64,000 bases of DNA. Source: Calliopsis andreniformis (lineage: Eukaryota; Arthropoda; Insecta; Hymenoptera; Andrenidae). Made by a program: the position numbers and the translations under genes. The notes beneath the pieces were generated by a model. That model was given only the letters and a program-made list of their open reading frames with translations. It ran no database searches and was not told where the DNA came from. The stretch spans positions 806,001 to 870,000 of the forward strand of contig NW_027480548.1 in NCBI RefSeq assembly GCF_051401765.1. The letters run 5' to 3'. Below are positions 12,694 through 25,300 of the stretch, piece by piece (positions within the stretch are counted from its first letter, which is position 1; every line of letters begins with the position of its first letter).

Positions 12694-13080
12694 ATTGACG
12701 CTTGAGGATTGAGGATTGACGATTGAGGATAGGGTATTGAGGATTGAACATTGAGGATTGAGGATTGAGGATTGAGGATTGAGGATTGAGGATGAGAGCT
12801 GAGAGTTGAGGATTGAGGTTTGAGGTCTGAGGACTGAGGATTCAGGATTGAGAATTGAGGATTCAGGATTGAGGATTGAAGATTGAGGATTGGGGACTGA
12901 GTGTTGAGGGTTGAGTGATGAGGATTGATGTTTGTGGATAGATATTTGAAGATTGCAGATTGAGTATTGAGTACTGAAATGTGTGAATTGATGATATTCT
13001 ATTGAGGACTGAGAATTGACGACTGATTGTTGAGGACTGAGGTCTGAAGATTGAGGATTCAGGATTGTGGATTCAGGATT
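12061..13080 (+). repeat. C-B-A landmark series (12086, 12561, 12994)
   Basis: Complete series with 475- and 433-bp spacings. It joins the 3.76-kb family to the SalI family: C and B close the former, and the A island lies in the first SalI-type HOR. Confidence 0.87.
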
Positions 13081-15970
13081 GAGGTTTGAGGACTGAGAAT
13101 TGAGGACTGAGTATTGAGAATTGAGGATTGAGGATTGAGGATTGAGGATTGAAGATTGAGGATTGGGTATTGCGGATTGAACATTGAAGAATGAGGATTG
13201 AGGAATTAGGATTGAGGATTGAGGATTGAGGATCGAAGGTTGAGGATTGGGTATTGAGGATTGAAGAATGAGGATTGAGGATTGAGGATTGAGGATTGAG
13301 GATTGAAGATTAGTGTTGAGGATTGAAGATTGAGGATTGAGGATTGAGGATTGAGGATTGAGGATTGAAGATTGAGTATTGAGGATTGAAGATTGAGGAC
13401 TGGGTATTGAGGATTGAGTATTCAGGGTTGAAGATTGAGGATTGAGGATTGAGGATTGAGGATTGAGTATTGAGGATTGAAGATTGAATATTGGTGATTG
13501 AATATTGAGGACTGAGGGTTGAGGGTTGTGGATTGAGGACGAGGACTGAGTGTCGACTATTGATGTTTGAGGTCTGAGGATTAAGGATTGACGATTGAGA
13601 ATTGAGGATTGAGGATTGAGGATTGGAAATTGAGGATTGGGTATTTAGGATTGAAGAATGAGGATTGAGGATTGAGGTTTGAGGATTGAGGATTGAAGAT
13701 TGAGTATTGATGATTGAATATTGAGGATTGAGGATTGAGGTTTGAGGATTGAGGACGAGGACTGACGGTTGAGGATTGATGTTTGAGGATTGAGGATTGG
13801 GGATTGAGGACTGAGGATTGAGTATTGAGAATTGAGCATTGAGGATTGAAGATTGATGACTGGGGATTGAGGATTGAAGATTGAGGATTAACGATTGAAT
13901 GTTGGGGATTGAGGACCTAGTATCGGAGATTGATTATTGAGGATTGAAGATTGAGGATTGAGGATTGAGGATTGAGAATTGAGAATTGAGTATGAGGACT
14001 GAGGGTTGAAGATTGAGGTTTGAGGACTGGGGATTGAGGATTGAGGATTGAGGATTGAGGATTGAGGATTGACGTTTGAGGATTGAGGATTGAAGATTGA
14101 GTATTGATGATTGAATATTGAGGATTGAGGATTGAGGTTTGAGGATTGAGGACGAGGACTGACGGTTGAGGATTGAGGTTTGAGGATTGAGGATTGGGGA
14201 TTGTGGACTGAGGATTGAGGATTGAGGATTGAGCATTGAGGATTGAAGATTGATGACTGGGGATTGAGGATTGAAGATTGAGAATTAACGATTGAAGATT
14301 GGGGATCGAGCATCTGGGATCGGATATTGACTATTGAGGATTGAAGATTGAGGATTGAGGATTGAGGATTGAGAATTGAGAATTGAGGATGAGGACTGAG
14401 GGTTGAGGATTGAGGTTTGAGGAATGAGGATTGATGGTTGAGGATTGAGGATTGAGGATTGAGGATTGAGGATTGAGTACTGCAGATTGAGTATTGATGC
14501 CTGAGGATTGAGGATTGAGGATTGAGGATTGAGGATTGAAGATTGAAGATTGAGTATTGGGGATTGAAGATTGAGAATTGAGGATTGAGGATTGAGGATG
14601 GAGAATGAGGACTGACGGTTGAGGATTGAGGTTTGAGGATTGAAGATTGAGGGCTGAGGACTGAGGCTTGAGGATTGAGGATTGAGCATTGTGGATTGAA
14701 GATTGAGTACTGGGGATTGGGGATTGAATATTGAGGATTAAGGATTGAAGATTGGGGATTGAGGATCTAGAATTGGAGATTGATTATTGAGGATTGAAGA
14801 TTGAGGATTGAGGATTGAGGATTGAGAATTGGGAATTGAGTATGAGAACTGAGGGTTGTGGATTGAGGTTTGAGGAATGAGGATTGAGGGTTGGGGATTT
14901 AGGATTGAGAATTGAGGATTGAAGATTGAGGATTGAGGATTGAGGATTGAGGATTGAGGATGGAGGATGAGGGCTGAGGGTTGAGGATTGCGGTTTGAGG
15001 ACTGAGGACTGAGGATTGAGGATTGAGAATTGAGGATTGAGGATTGAGGATTGAAATTGAGGATTGGGTATTGATGATTGAAGAATGAGGATTGAGGAAT
15101 TAGGATTGAGGATTGAGGATTGAGGATTGAAGATTGAGGAGTGGGTATTCAGGATTGAAGATTGAGGATTGAGTATTGAGGATTGAGGATTGAGGATTGA
15201 AGATTGAGGATTCAGAATTGAGGATTGAGGATTGAGGATTGAGGATTGAAGATTGAATATTGATGATTGAATATTGAGGATTGAGGATGGAGGATTGAAG
15301 ATGGAGGATGAGGGCTGAGGGTTGAGGTTTGAGGTGTGAGTATTGAATCCTGAGAATTCAGGATATTCTATTGAGTATTGAGAATTGAGGGTTGATGGTT
15401 GAGTACTGAGCATTGGGGTTGAGGATTGAGTATTGAAGACTGAGGATTGATGATTGAGGATTGAGGATTGAGGTTTGAGGATTGAGTATTGAGTATTGAA
15501 GATTGAGGATTGATGATAGAGGATTGAGGATTGAGCGCTGAGGTTTGAGGACTGAGGACTGAGTATTGGGAATTGAGGATTGAGGATTGAGGACTGAGGA
15601 TTGAAGATTGAGGATTGGGGACTGAGGATTGAATATTCAGGATTGAGGATTGAGGATTGAGGATTGAGGATTGATGATTGAAGATTCATTATTGATGATT
15701 GAAGGTTGGGGTTTGAGGATTGAGGATTGAAGATTGAGGACTGAGCGTTGATGGTTTAGTGATGAGAATTGATATTTGTGGATTGAGATTTGAAGAGTGA
15801 AGAATTGGGATTGAGTATTGAAAACTGTGAATTGAGGATATTCTATTGAGGACTGAGGATTGACAATTGATTTAAGAGGACTGAGGGCTGAAGATTGAGG
15901 ATTCAGGATTGAGGATTAGGGATTGAGGTTTGAGGACTGAGGATTGAGGGTTGAGGATTCAGGATTGAGG
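12694..15970 (+). repeat. SalI-family HOR copy 1 (3,277 bp)
   Basis: Defined from one ATTGACGCTT unit (12694) to the next (15971). It carries A core 12994, a SalI site at 13552, C core 15363 and B core 15838. Corresponding landmarks in the next copy lie 3,277 bp downstream (SalI 16829, A core 16271). 3277 is one more than a multiple of 7, so off-length units within the HOR are inherited with it. Confidence 0.9.
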
Positions 15971-16357
15971 ATTGACGCTTGAGGATTGAGGATTGACGAT
16001 TGAGGATAGGGTATTGAGGATTGAACATTGAGGATTGAGGATTGAGGATTGAGGATTGAGGATTGAGGATGAGAGCTGAGAGTTGAGGATTGAGGTTTGA
16101 GGTCTGAGGACTGAGGATTCAGGATTGAGAATTGAGGATTCAGGATTGAGGATTGAAGATTGAGGATTGGGGACTGAGTGTTGAGGGTTGAGTGATGAGG
16201 ATTGATGTTTGTGGATAGATATTTGAAGATTGCAGATTGAGTATTGAGTACTGAAATGTGTGAATTGATGATATTCTATTGAGGACTGAGAATTGACGAC
16301 TGATTGTTGAGGACTGAGGTCTGAAGATTGAGGATTCAGGATTGTGGATTCAGGATT
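15338..16357 (+). repeat. C-B-A landmark series (15363, 15838, 16271)
   Basis: Complete series, 475- and 433-bp spacings, 3,277 bp after the previous one at every landmark. Confidence 0.87.
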
Positions 16358-19240
16358 GAGGTTTGAGGACTGAGAATTGAGGACTGAGTATTGAGAATTG
16401 AGGATTGAGGATTGAGGATTGAGGATTGAAGATTGAGGATTGGGTATTGCGGATTGAACATTGAAGAATGAGGATTGAGGAATTAGGATTGAGGATTGAG
16501 AATTGAGGATCGAAGGTTGAGGATTGGGTATTGAGGATTGAAGAATGAGGATTGAGGATTGAGGATTGAGGATTGAGGATTGAAGATTAGTGTTGAGGAT
16601 TGAAGATTGAGGATTGAGGATTGAGGATTGAGGATTGAGGATTGAAGATTGAGTATTGAGGATTGAAGATTGAGGACTGGGTATTGAGGATTGAGTATTC
16701 AGGGTTGAAGATTGAGGATTGAGGATTGAGGATTGAGGATTGAGTATTGAGGATTGAAGATTGAATATTGGTGATTGAATATTGAGGACTGAGGGTTGAG
16801 GGTTGTGGATTGAGGACGAGGACTGAGTGTCGACTATTGATGTTTGAGGACTGAGGATTAAGGATTGACGATTGAGAATTGAGGATTGAGGATTGAGGAT
16901 TGGAAATTGAGGATTGGGTATTTAGGATTGAAGAATGAGGATTGAGGATTGAGGTTTGAGGATTGAGGATTGAAGATTGAGTATTGATGATTGAATATTG
17001 AGGATTGAGGATTGAGGTTTGAGGATTGAGGACGAGGACTGACGGTTGAGGATTGATGTTTGAGGATTGAGGATTGGGGATTGAGGACTGAGGATTGAGT
17101 ATTGAGAATTGAGCATTGAGGATTGAAGATTGATGACTGGGGATTGAGGATTGAAGATTGAGGATTAACGATTGAATGTTGGGGATTGAGGACCTAGTAT
17201 CGGAGATTGATTATTGAGGATTGAAGATTGAGGATTGAGGATTGAGGATTGAGAATTGAGAATTGAGTATGAGGACTGAGGGTTGAAGATTGAGGTTTGA
17301 GGACTGGGGATTGAGGATTGAGGATTGAGGATTGAGGATTGAGGATTGAGGTTTGAGGATTGAGGATTGAAGATTGAGTATTGATGATTGAATATTGAGG
17401 ATTGAGGATTGAGGTTTGAGGATTGAGGACGAGGACTGACGGTTGAGGATTGAGGTTTGAGGATTGAGGATTGGGGATTGTGGACTGAGGATTGAGGATT
17501 GAGGATTGAGCATTGAGGATTGAAGATTGATGACTGGGGATTGAGGATTGAAGATTGAGAATTAACGATTGAAGATTGGGGATCGAGCATCTGGGATCGG
17601 ATATTGACTATTGAGGATTGAAGATTGAGGATTGAGGATTGAGGATTGAGAATTGAGAATTGAGGATGAGGACTGAGGGTTGAGGATTGAGGTTTGAGGA
17701 ATGAGGATTGATGGTTGAGGATTGAGGATTGAGGATTGAGGATTGAGGATTGAGTACTGCAGATTGAGTATTGATGCCTGAGGATTGAGGATTGAGGGTT
17801 GAGGATTGAGGATTGAAGATTGAAGATTGAGTATTGGGGATTGAAGATTGAGGATTGAGGATTGGGGGTTGAGGATGGAGAATGAGGACTGACGGTTGAG
17901 GTTTGAGGTTTGAGGATTGAAGATTGAGGGCTGAGGACTGAGGATTGAGGATTGAGGATAGAGCATTGAGGATTGAAGATTGAGTACTGGGGATTGGGGA
18001 TTGAATATTGAGGATTAAGGATTGAAGATTGGGGATTGAGGATCTAGAATTGGAGATTGATTATTGAGGATTGAAGATTGAGGATTGAGGATTGAGGATT
18101 GAGAATTGAGAATAGAGTATGAGAACTGAGGGTTGTGGATTGAGGTTTGAGGAATGAGGATTGAGGGTTGGGGATTTAGGATTGAGAATTGAGGATTGAA
18201 GATTGAGGATTGAGGATTGAGGATTGAGGATTGAGGATGGAGGATGAGGGCTGAGGGTTGAGGATTGCGGTTTGAGGACTGAGGACTGAGGATTGAGGAT
18301 TGAGAATTGAGGATTGAGGATTGAGGATTGAAATTGAGGATTGGGTATCGATGATTGAAGAATGAGGATTGAGGAATTAGGATTGAGGATTGAGGATTGA
18401 GGATTGAAGATTGAGGAGTGGGTATTCAGGATTGAAGATTGAGGATTGAGTATTGAGGATTGAGGATTGAGGATTGAAGATTGAGGATTCAGAATTGAGG
18501 ATTGAGGATTGAGGATTGAGGATTGAAGATTGAATATTGATGATTGAATATTGAGGATTGAGGATAGAGGATTGAAGATGGAGGATGAGCGCTGAGGGTT
18601 GAGGTTTGAGGTTTGAGTATTGAATCCTGAGAATTCAGGATATTCTATTGAGTATTGAGAATTGAGGGTTGATGGTTGAGTATTCAGCATTGGGGTTGAG
18701 GATTGAGTATTGAAGACTGAGGATTGATGATTGAGGATTGAGGATTGAGGTTTGAGGATTGAGTATTGAGTATTGAAGATTGAGGATTGATGATAGAGGA
18801 TTGAGCGCTGAGGTTTGAGGACTGAGGACTGAGTATTGGGAATTGAGGATTGAGGATTGAGGACTGAGGATTGAAGATTGAGGATTGGGGACTGAGGATT
18901 GAATATTCAGGATTGAGGATTGAGGATTGAGGATTGAGGATTGATGATTGAAGATTCATTATTGATGATTGAAGGTTGGGGTTTGAGGATTGAGGATTGA
19001 AGATTGAGGACTGAGCGTTGATGGTTTAGTGATGAGAATTGATATTTGTGGATTGAGATTTGAAGAGTGAAGAATTGGGATTGAGTATTGAAAACTGTGA
19101 ATTGAGGATATTCTATTGAGGACTGAGGATTGACAATTGATTTAAGAGGACTGAGGGCTGAAGATTGAGGATTCAGGATTGAGGATTAGGGATTGAGGTT
19201 TGAGGACTGAGGATTGAGGGTTGAGGATTCAGGATTGAGG
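15971..19240 (+). repeat. SalI-family HOR copy 2 (3,270 bp)
   Basis: Collinear with the previous copy but 7 bp shorter. The missing heptamer lies between the C and B cores (18640 to 19108, 468 bp instead of 475). SalI site at 16829, A core at 16271. The 468-bp spacing is kept in the later C-B pairs up to about 39 kb, so this copy seems to mark where that sub-variant appears in the array. Confidence 0.9.
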
Positions 19241-19627
19241 ATTGACGCTTGAGGATTGAGGATTGACGATTGAGGATAGGGTATTGAGGATTGAACATTG
19301 AGGATTGAGGATTGAGGATTGAGGATTGAGGATTGAGGATGAGAGCTGAGAGTTGAGGATTGAGGTTTGAGGTCTGAGGACTGAGGATTCAGGATTGAGA
19401 ATTGAGGATTCAGGATTGAGGATTGAAGATTGAGGATTGGGGACTGAGTGTTGAGGGTTGAGTGATGAGGATTGATGTTTGTGGATAGATATTTGAAGAT
19501 TGCAGATTGAGTATTGAGTACTGAAATGTGTGAATTGATGATATTCTATTGAGGACTGAGAATTGACGACTGATTGTTGAGGACTGAGGTCTGAAGATTG
19601 AGGATTCAGGATTGTGGATTCAGGATT
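18615..19627 (+). repeat. C-B-A series, C-B 468 bp (18640, 19108, 19541)
   Basis: First series in the window with the 468-bp C-B spacing. One GAGGATT unit is missing before the GCGCTGAGG unit near 18800. B-A remains 433. Confidence 0.87.
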
Positions 19628-21974
19628 GAGGTTTGAGGACTGAGAATTGAGGACTGAGTATTGAGAATTGAGGATTGAGGATTGAGGATTGAGGATTGAA
19701 GATTGAGGATTGGGTATTGCGGATTGAACATTGAAGAATGAGGATTGAGGAATTAGGATTGAGGATTGAGGATTGAGGATCGAAGGTTGAGGATTGGGTA
19801 TTGAGGATTGAAGAATGAGGATTGAGGATTGAGGATTGAGGATTGAGGATTGAAGATTAGTGTTGAGGATTGAAGATTGAGGATTGAGGATTGATGATTG
19901 AGGATTGAGGATTGAAGATTGAGTATTGAGGATTGAAGATTGAGGACTGGGTATTGAGGATTGAGTATTCAGGGTTGAAGATTGAGGATTGAGGATTGAG
20001 GATTGAGGATTGAGTATTGAGGATTGAAGATTGAATATTGGAGAATGAATATTGAGGACTGAGGGTTGAGGGTTGTGGATTGAGGACGAGGACTGAGTGT
20101 CGACTATTGATGTTTGAGGTCTGAGGATTAAGGATTGACGATTGAGAATTGAGGATTGAGGATTGAGGATTGGAAATTGAGGATTGGGTATTTAGGATTG
20201 AAGAATGAGGATTGAGGATTGAGGTTTGAGGATTGAGGATTGAAGATTGAGTATTGATGATTGAATATTGAGGATTGAGGATTGAGGTTTGAGGATTGAG
20301 GACGAGGACTGACGGTTGAGGATTGATGTTTGAGGATTGAGGATTGGGGATTGAGGACTGAGGTTTGAGTATTGAGAATTGAGCATTGAGGATTGAAGAT
20401 TGATGACTGGGGATTGAGGATTGAAGATTGAGGATTAACGATTGAATGTTGGGGATTGAGGACCTAGTATCGGAGATTGATTATTGAGGATTGAAGATAG
20501 AGGATTGAGGATTGAGGATTGAGAATTGAGAATTGAGTATGAGGACTGAGGGTTGAGGATTGAGGTTTGAGGACTGGGGATTGAGGATTGAGGATTGAGG
20601 ATTGAGGATTGAGGATTGAGGTTTGAGGATTGAGGATTGAAGATTGAGTATTGATGATTGAATATTGAGGATTGAGGATTGAGGATTGAGGATAGAGCAT
20701 TGAGGATTGAAGATTGAGTACTGGGGATTGGGGATTGAATATTGAGGATTAAGGATTGAAGATTGGGGATTGAGGATCTAGAATTGGAGATTGATTATTG
20801 AGGATTGAAGATTGAGGATTGAGGATTGAGGATTGAGAATTGAGAATAGAGTATGAGAACTGAGGGTTGTGGATTGAGGTTTGAGGAATGAGGATTGAGG
20901 GTTGGGGATTTAGGATTGAGAATTGAGGATTGAAGATTGAGGATTGAGGATTGAGGATTGAGGATTGAGGATGGAGGATGAGGGCTGAGGGTTGAGGATT
21001 GCGGTTTGAGGACTGAGGACTGAGGATTGAGGATTGAGAATTGAGGATTGAGGATTGAGGATTGAAATTGAGGATTGGGTATCGATGATTGAAGAATGAG
21101 GATTGAGGAATTAGGATTGAGGATTGAGGATTGAGGATTGAAGATTGAGGAGTGGGTATTCAGGATTGAAGATTGAGGATTGAGTATTGAGGATTGAGGA
21201 TTGAGGATTGAAGATTGAGGATTCAGAATTGAGGATTGAGGATTGAGGATTGAGGATTGAAGATTGAATATTGATGATTGAATATTGAGGATTGAGGATA
21301 GAGGATTGAAGATGGAGGATGAGCGCTGAGGGTTGAGGTTTGAGGTTTGAGTATTGAATCCTGAGAATTCAGGATATTCTATTGAGTATTGAGAATTGAG
21401 GGTTGATGGTTGAGTATTCAGCATTGGGGTTGAGGATTGAGTATTGAAGACTGAGGATTGATGATTGAGGATTGAGGATTGAGGTTTGAGGATTGAGTAT
21501 TGAGTATTGAAGATTGAGGATTGATGATAGAGGATTGAGCGCTGAGGTTTGAGGACTGAGGACTGAGTATTGGGAATTGAGGATTGAGGATTGAGGACTG
21601 AGGATTGAAGATTGAGGATTGGGGACTGAGGATTGAATATTCAGGATTGAGGATTGAGGATTGAGGATTGAGGATTGATGATTGAAGATTCATTATTGAT
21701 GATTGAAGGTTGGGGTTTGAGGATTGAGGATTGAAGATTGAGGACTGAGCGTTGATGGTTTAGTGATGAGAATTGATATTTGTGGATTGAGATTTGAAGA
21801 GTGAAGAATTGGGATTGAGTATTGAAAACTGTGAATTGAGGATATTCTATTGAGGACTGAGGATTGACAATTGATTTAAGAGGACGGAGGGCTGAAGATT
21901 GAGGATTCAGGATTGAGGATTAGGGATTGAGGTTTGAGGACTGAGGATTGAGGGTTGAGGATTCAGGATTGAGG
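19241..21974 (+). repeat. SalI-family HOR copy 3 (2,734 bp, internally deleted)
   Basis: Starts with the same ATTGACGCTT unit; A core 19541, SalI 20099, C core 21374, B core 21842. It is 536 bp shorter than copy 2: sequence corresponding to about 17415-17950 is missing at the junction near 20690, where GAATATTGAGG units run straight into GATAGAGCATTG. From about 20795 it matches copy 2 from 18061 at a 2,734-bp offset. Confidence 0.88.
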
Positions 21975-22361
21975 ATTGACGCTTGAGGATTGAGGATTGA
22001 CGATTGAGGATAGGGTATTGAGGATTGAACATTGAGGATTGAGGATTGAGGATTGAGGATTGAGGATTGAGGATGAGAGCTGAGAGTTGAGGATTGAGGT
22101 TTGAGGTCTGAGGACTGAGGATTCAGGATTGAGAATTGAGGATTCAGGATTGAGGATTGAAGATTGAGGATTGGGGACTGAGTGTTGAGGGTTGAGTGAT
22201 GAGGATTGATGTTTGTGGATAGATATTTGAAGATTGCAGATTGAGTATTGAGTACTGAAATGTGTGAATTGATGATATTCTATTGAGGACTGAGAATTGA
22301 CGACTGATTGTTGAGGACTGAGGTCTGAAGATTGAGGATTCAGGATTGTGGATTCAGGATT
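21349..22361 (+). repeat. C-B-A series, C-B 468 bp (21374, 21842, 22275)
   Basis: Follows the previous series by 2,734 bp at all three cores. B carries a private change, GAGGACGGAGGG near 21884, where other copies read GAGGACTGAGGG. Confidence 0.87.
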
Positions 22362-23289
22362 GAGGTTTGAGGACTGAGAATTGAGGACTGAGTATTGAGA
22401 ATTGAGGATTGAGGATTGAGGATTGAGGATTGAAGATTGAGGATTGGGTATTGCGGATTGAACATTGAAGAATGAGGATTGAGGAATTAGGATTGAGGAT
22501 TGAGGATTGAGGATCGAAGGTTGAGGATTGGGTATTGAGGATTGAAGAATGAGGATTGAGGATTGAGGATTGAGGATTGAGGATTGAAGATTAGTGTTGA
22601 GGATTGAAGATTGAGGATTGAGGATTGAGGATTGAGGATTGAGGATTGAAGATTGAGTATTGAGGATTGAAGATTGAGGACTGGGTATTGAGGATTGAGT
22701 ATTCAGGGTTGAAGATTGAGGATTGAGGATTGAGGATTGAGGATTGAGTATTGAGGATTGAAGATTGAATATTGGAGAATGAATATTGAGGACTGAGGGT
22801 TGAGGGTTGTGGATTGAGGACGAGGACTGAGTGTCGACTATTGATGTTTGAGGTCTGAGGATTAAGGATTGACGATTGAGAATTGAGGATTGAGGATTGA
22901 GGATTGGAAATTGAGGATTGGGTATTTAGGATTGAAGAATGAGGATTGAGGATTGAGGTTTGAGGATTGAGGATTGAAGATTGAGTATTGATGATTGAAT
23001 ATTGAGGATTGAGGATTGAGGTTTGAGGATTGAGGACGAGGACTGACGGTTGAGGATTGATGTTTGAGGATTGAGGATTGGGGATTGAGGACTGAGGTTT
23101 GAGTATTGAGAATTGAGCATTGAGGATTGAAGATTGATGACTGGGGATTGAGGATTGAAGATTGAGAATTAACGATTGAAGATTGGGGATCGAGCATCTG
23201 GGATCGGATATTGACTATTGAGGATTGAAGATTGAGGATTGAGGATTGAGGATTGAGAATTGAGAATTGAGGATGAGGACTGAGGGTTG
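21975..23289 (+). repeat. SalI-family HOR copy 4, proximal part
   Basis: Begins with ATTGACGCTT at 21975 and follows copy 3 by 2,734 bp (A core 22275, SalI 22833). Near 23160-23290 it departs: a GATCGAGCATCTGGGATCGG unit series appears, then the sequence re-enters a GAAGATTGAGG series, giving a partial local duplication. The 9,955-bp-offset block starts just after this. Confidence 0.8.
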
Positions 23290-24708
23290 AGGATTGAAGA
23301 TTGAGGATTGAGGATTGAGGATTGAGAATTGAGAATTGAGTATGAGGACTGAGGGTTGAGGATTGAGGTTTGAGGACTGGGGATTGAGGATTGAGGATTG
23401 AGGATTGAGGATTGAGGATTGAGGTTTGAGGATTGAGGATTGAAGATTGAGTATTGATGATTGAATATTGAGGATTGAGGATTGAGGTTTGAGGATTGAG
23501 GACGAGGACTGACGGTTGAGGATTGAGGTTTGAGGATTGAGGATTGGGGATTGTGGACTGAGGATTGAGGATTGAGGATTGAGGATTGAGCATTGAGGAT
23601 TGAAGATTGAGGACTGGGGATTGAGGATTGAAGATTGAGAATTAACGATTGAAGATTGGGGATCGAGCATCTGGGATCGGATATTGACTATTGAGGATTG
23701 AAGATTGAGGATTGAGGATTGAGGATTGAGAATTGAGAATTGAGGATGAGGACTGAGGGTTGAGGATTGAGGTTTGAGGAATGAGGATTGATGGTTGAGG
23801 ATTGAGGATTGAGGATTGAGGATTGAGGATTGAGGATTGAGGATTGAGTACTGCAGATTGAGTATTGATGCCTGAGGATTGAGGATTGAGGGTTGAGGAT
23901 TGAGGATTGAAGATTGAAGATTGAGTATTGGGGATTGAAGATTGAGGATTGAGGATTGAGGATTGAGGATGGAGAATGAGGACTGACGGTTGAGGTTTGA
24001 GGTTTGAGGATTGAAGATTGAGGGCTGAGGACTGAGGATTGAGGATTGAGGATTGAGCATTGAGGATTGAAGATTGAGTACTGGGGATTGGGGATTGAAT
24101 ATTGAGGATTAAGGATTGAAGATTGGGGATTGAGGATCTAGAATTGGAGATTGATTATTGAGGATTGAAGATTGAGGATTGAGGATTGAGGATTGAGAAT
24201 TGAGAATTGAGTATGAGAACTGAGGGCTGTGGATTGAGGTTTGAGGAATGAGGATTGAGGGTTGGTGATTTAGGATTGAGAATTGAGGATTGAAGATTGA
24301 GGATTGAGGATTGAGGATTGAGGATTGAGGATGGAGGATGAGGGCTGAGGGTTGAGGATTGCGGTTTGAGGACTGAGGACTGAGGATTGAGGATTGAGAA
24401 TTGAGGATTGAGGATTGAGGATTGAAATTGAGGATTGGGTATCGATGATTGAAGAATGAGGATTGAGGAATTAGGATTGAGGATTGAGGATTGAGGATTG
24501 AAGATTGAGGAGTGGGTATTCAGGATTGAAGATTGAGGATTGAGTATTGAGGATTGAGGATTGAGGATTGAAGATTGAGGATTCAGAATTGAGGATTGAG
24601 GATTGAGGATTGAGGATTGAAGATTGAATATTGATGATTGAATATTGAGGATTGAGGATAGAGGATTGAAGATGGAGGATGAGCGCTGAGGGTTGAGGTT
24701 TGAGGTTT

Positions 24709-25300
24709 GAGTATTGAATCCTGAGAATTCAGGATATTCTATTGAGTATTGAGAATTGAGGGTTGATGGTTGAGTATTCAGCATTGGGGTTGAGGATTGA
24801 GTATTGAAGACTGAGGATTGATGATTGAGGATTGAGGATTGAGGTTTGAGGATTGAGTATTGAGTATTGAAGATTGAGGATTGATGATAGAGGATTGAGC
24901 GCTGAGGTTTGAGGACTGAGGACTGAGTATTGGGAATTGAGGATTGAGGCTTGAGGACTGAGGATTGAAGATTGAGGATTGGGGACTGAGGATTGAATAT
25001 TCAGGATTGAGGATTGAGGATTGAGGATTGAGGATTGATGATTGAAGATTCATTATTGATGATTGAAGGTTGGGGTTTGAGGATTGAGGATTGAAGATTG
25101 AGGACTGAGCGTTGATGGTTTAGTGATGAGAATTGATATTTGTGGATTGAGATTTGAAGAGTGAAGAATTGGGATTGAGTATTGAAAACTGTGAATTGAG
25201 GATATTCTATTGAGGACTGAGGATTGACAATTGATTTAAGAGGACTGAGGGCTGAAGATTGAGGATTCAGGATTGAGGATTAGGGATTGTGGATTCAGGA
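24709..25300 (+). repeat. C followed by a fused B/A island (24734, 25202)
   Basis: The B island runs normally through its core and GATTTAAGAGG, then at about 25284 switches to the A tail (GATTGTGGATTCAGG). Compared with an intact B-A pair, 420 bp (exactly 60 heptamers) are missing. This is what a crossover between the homologous B and A islands would give. Confidence 0.85.
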
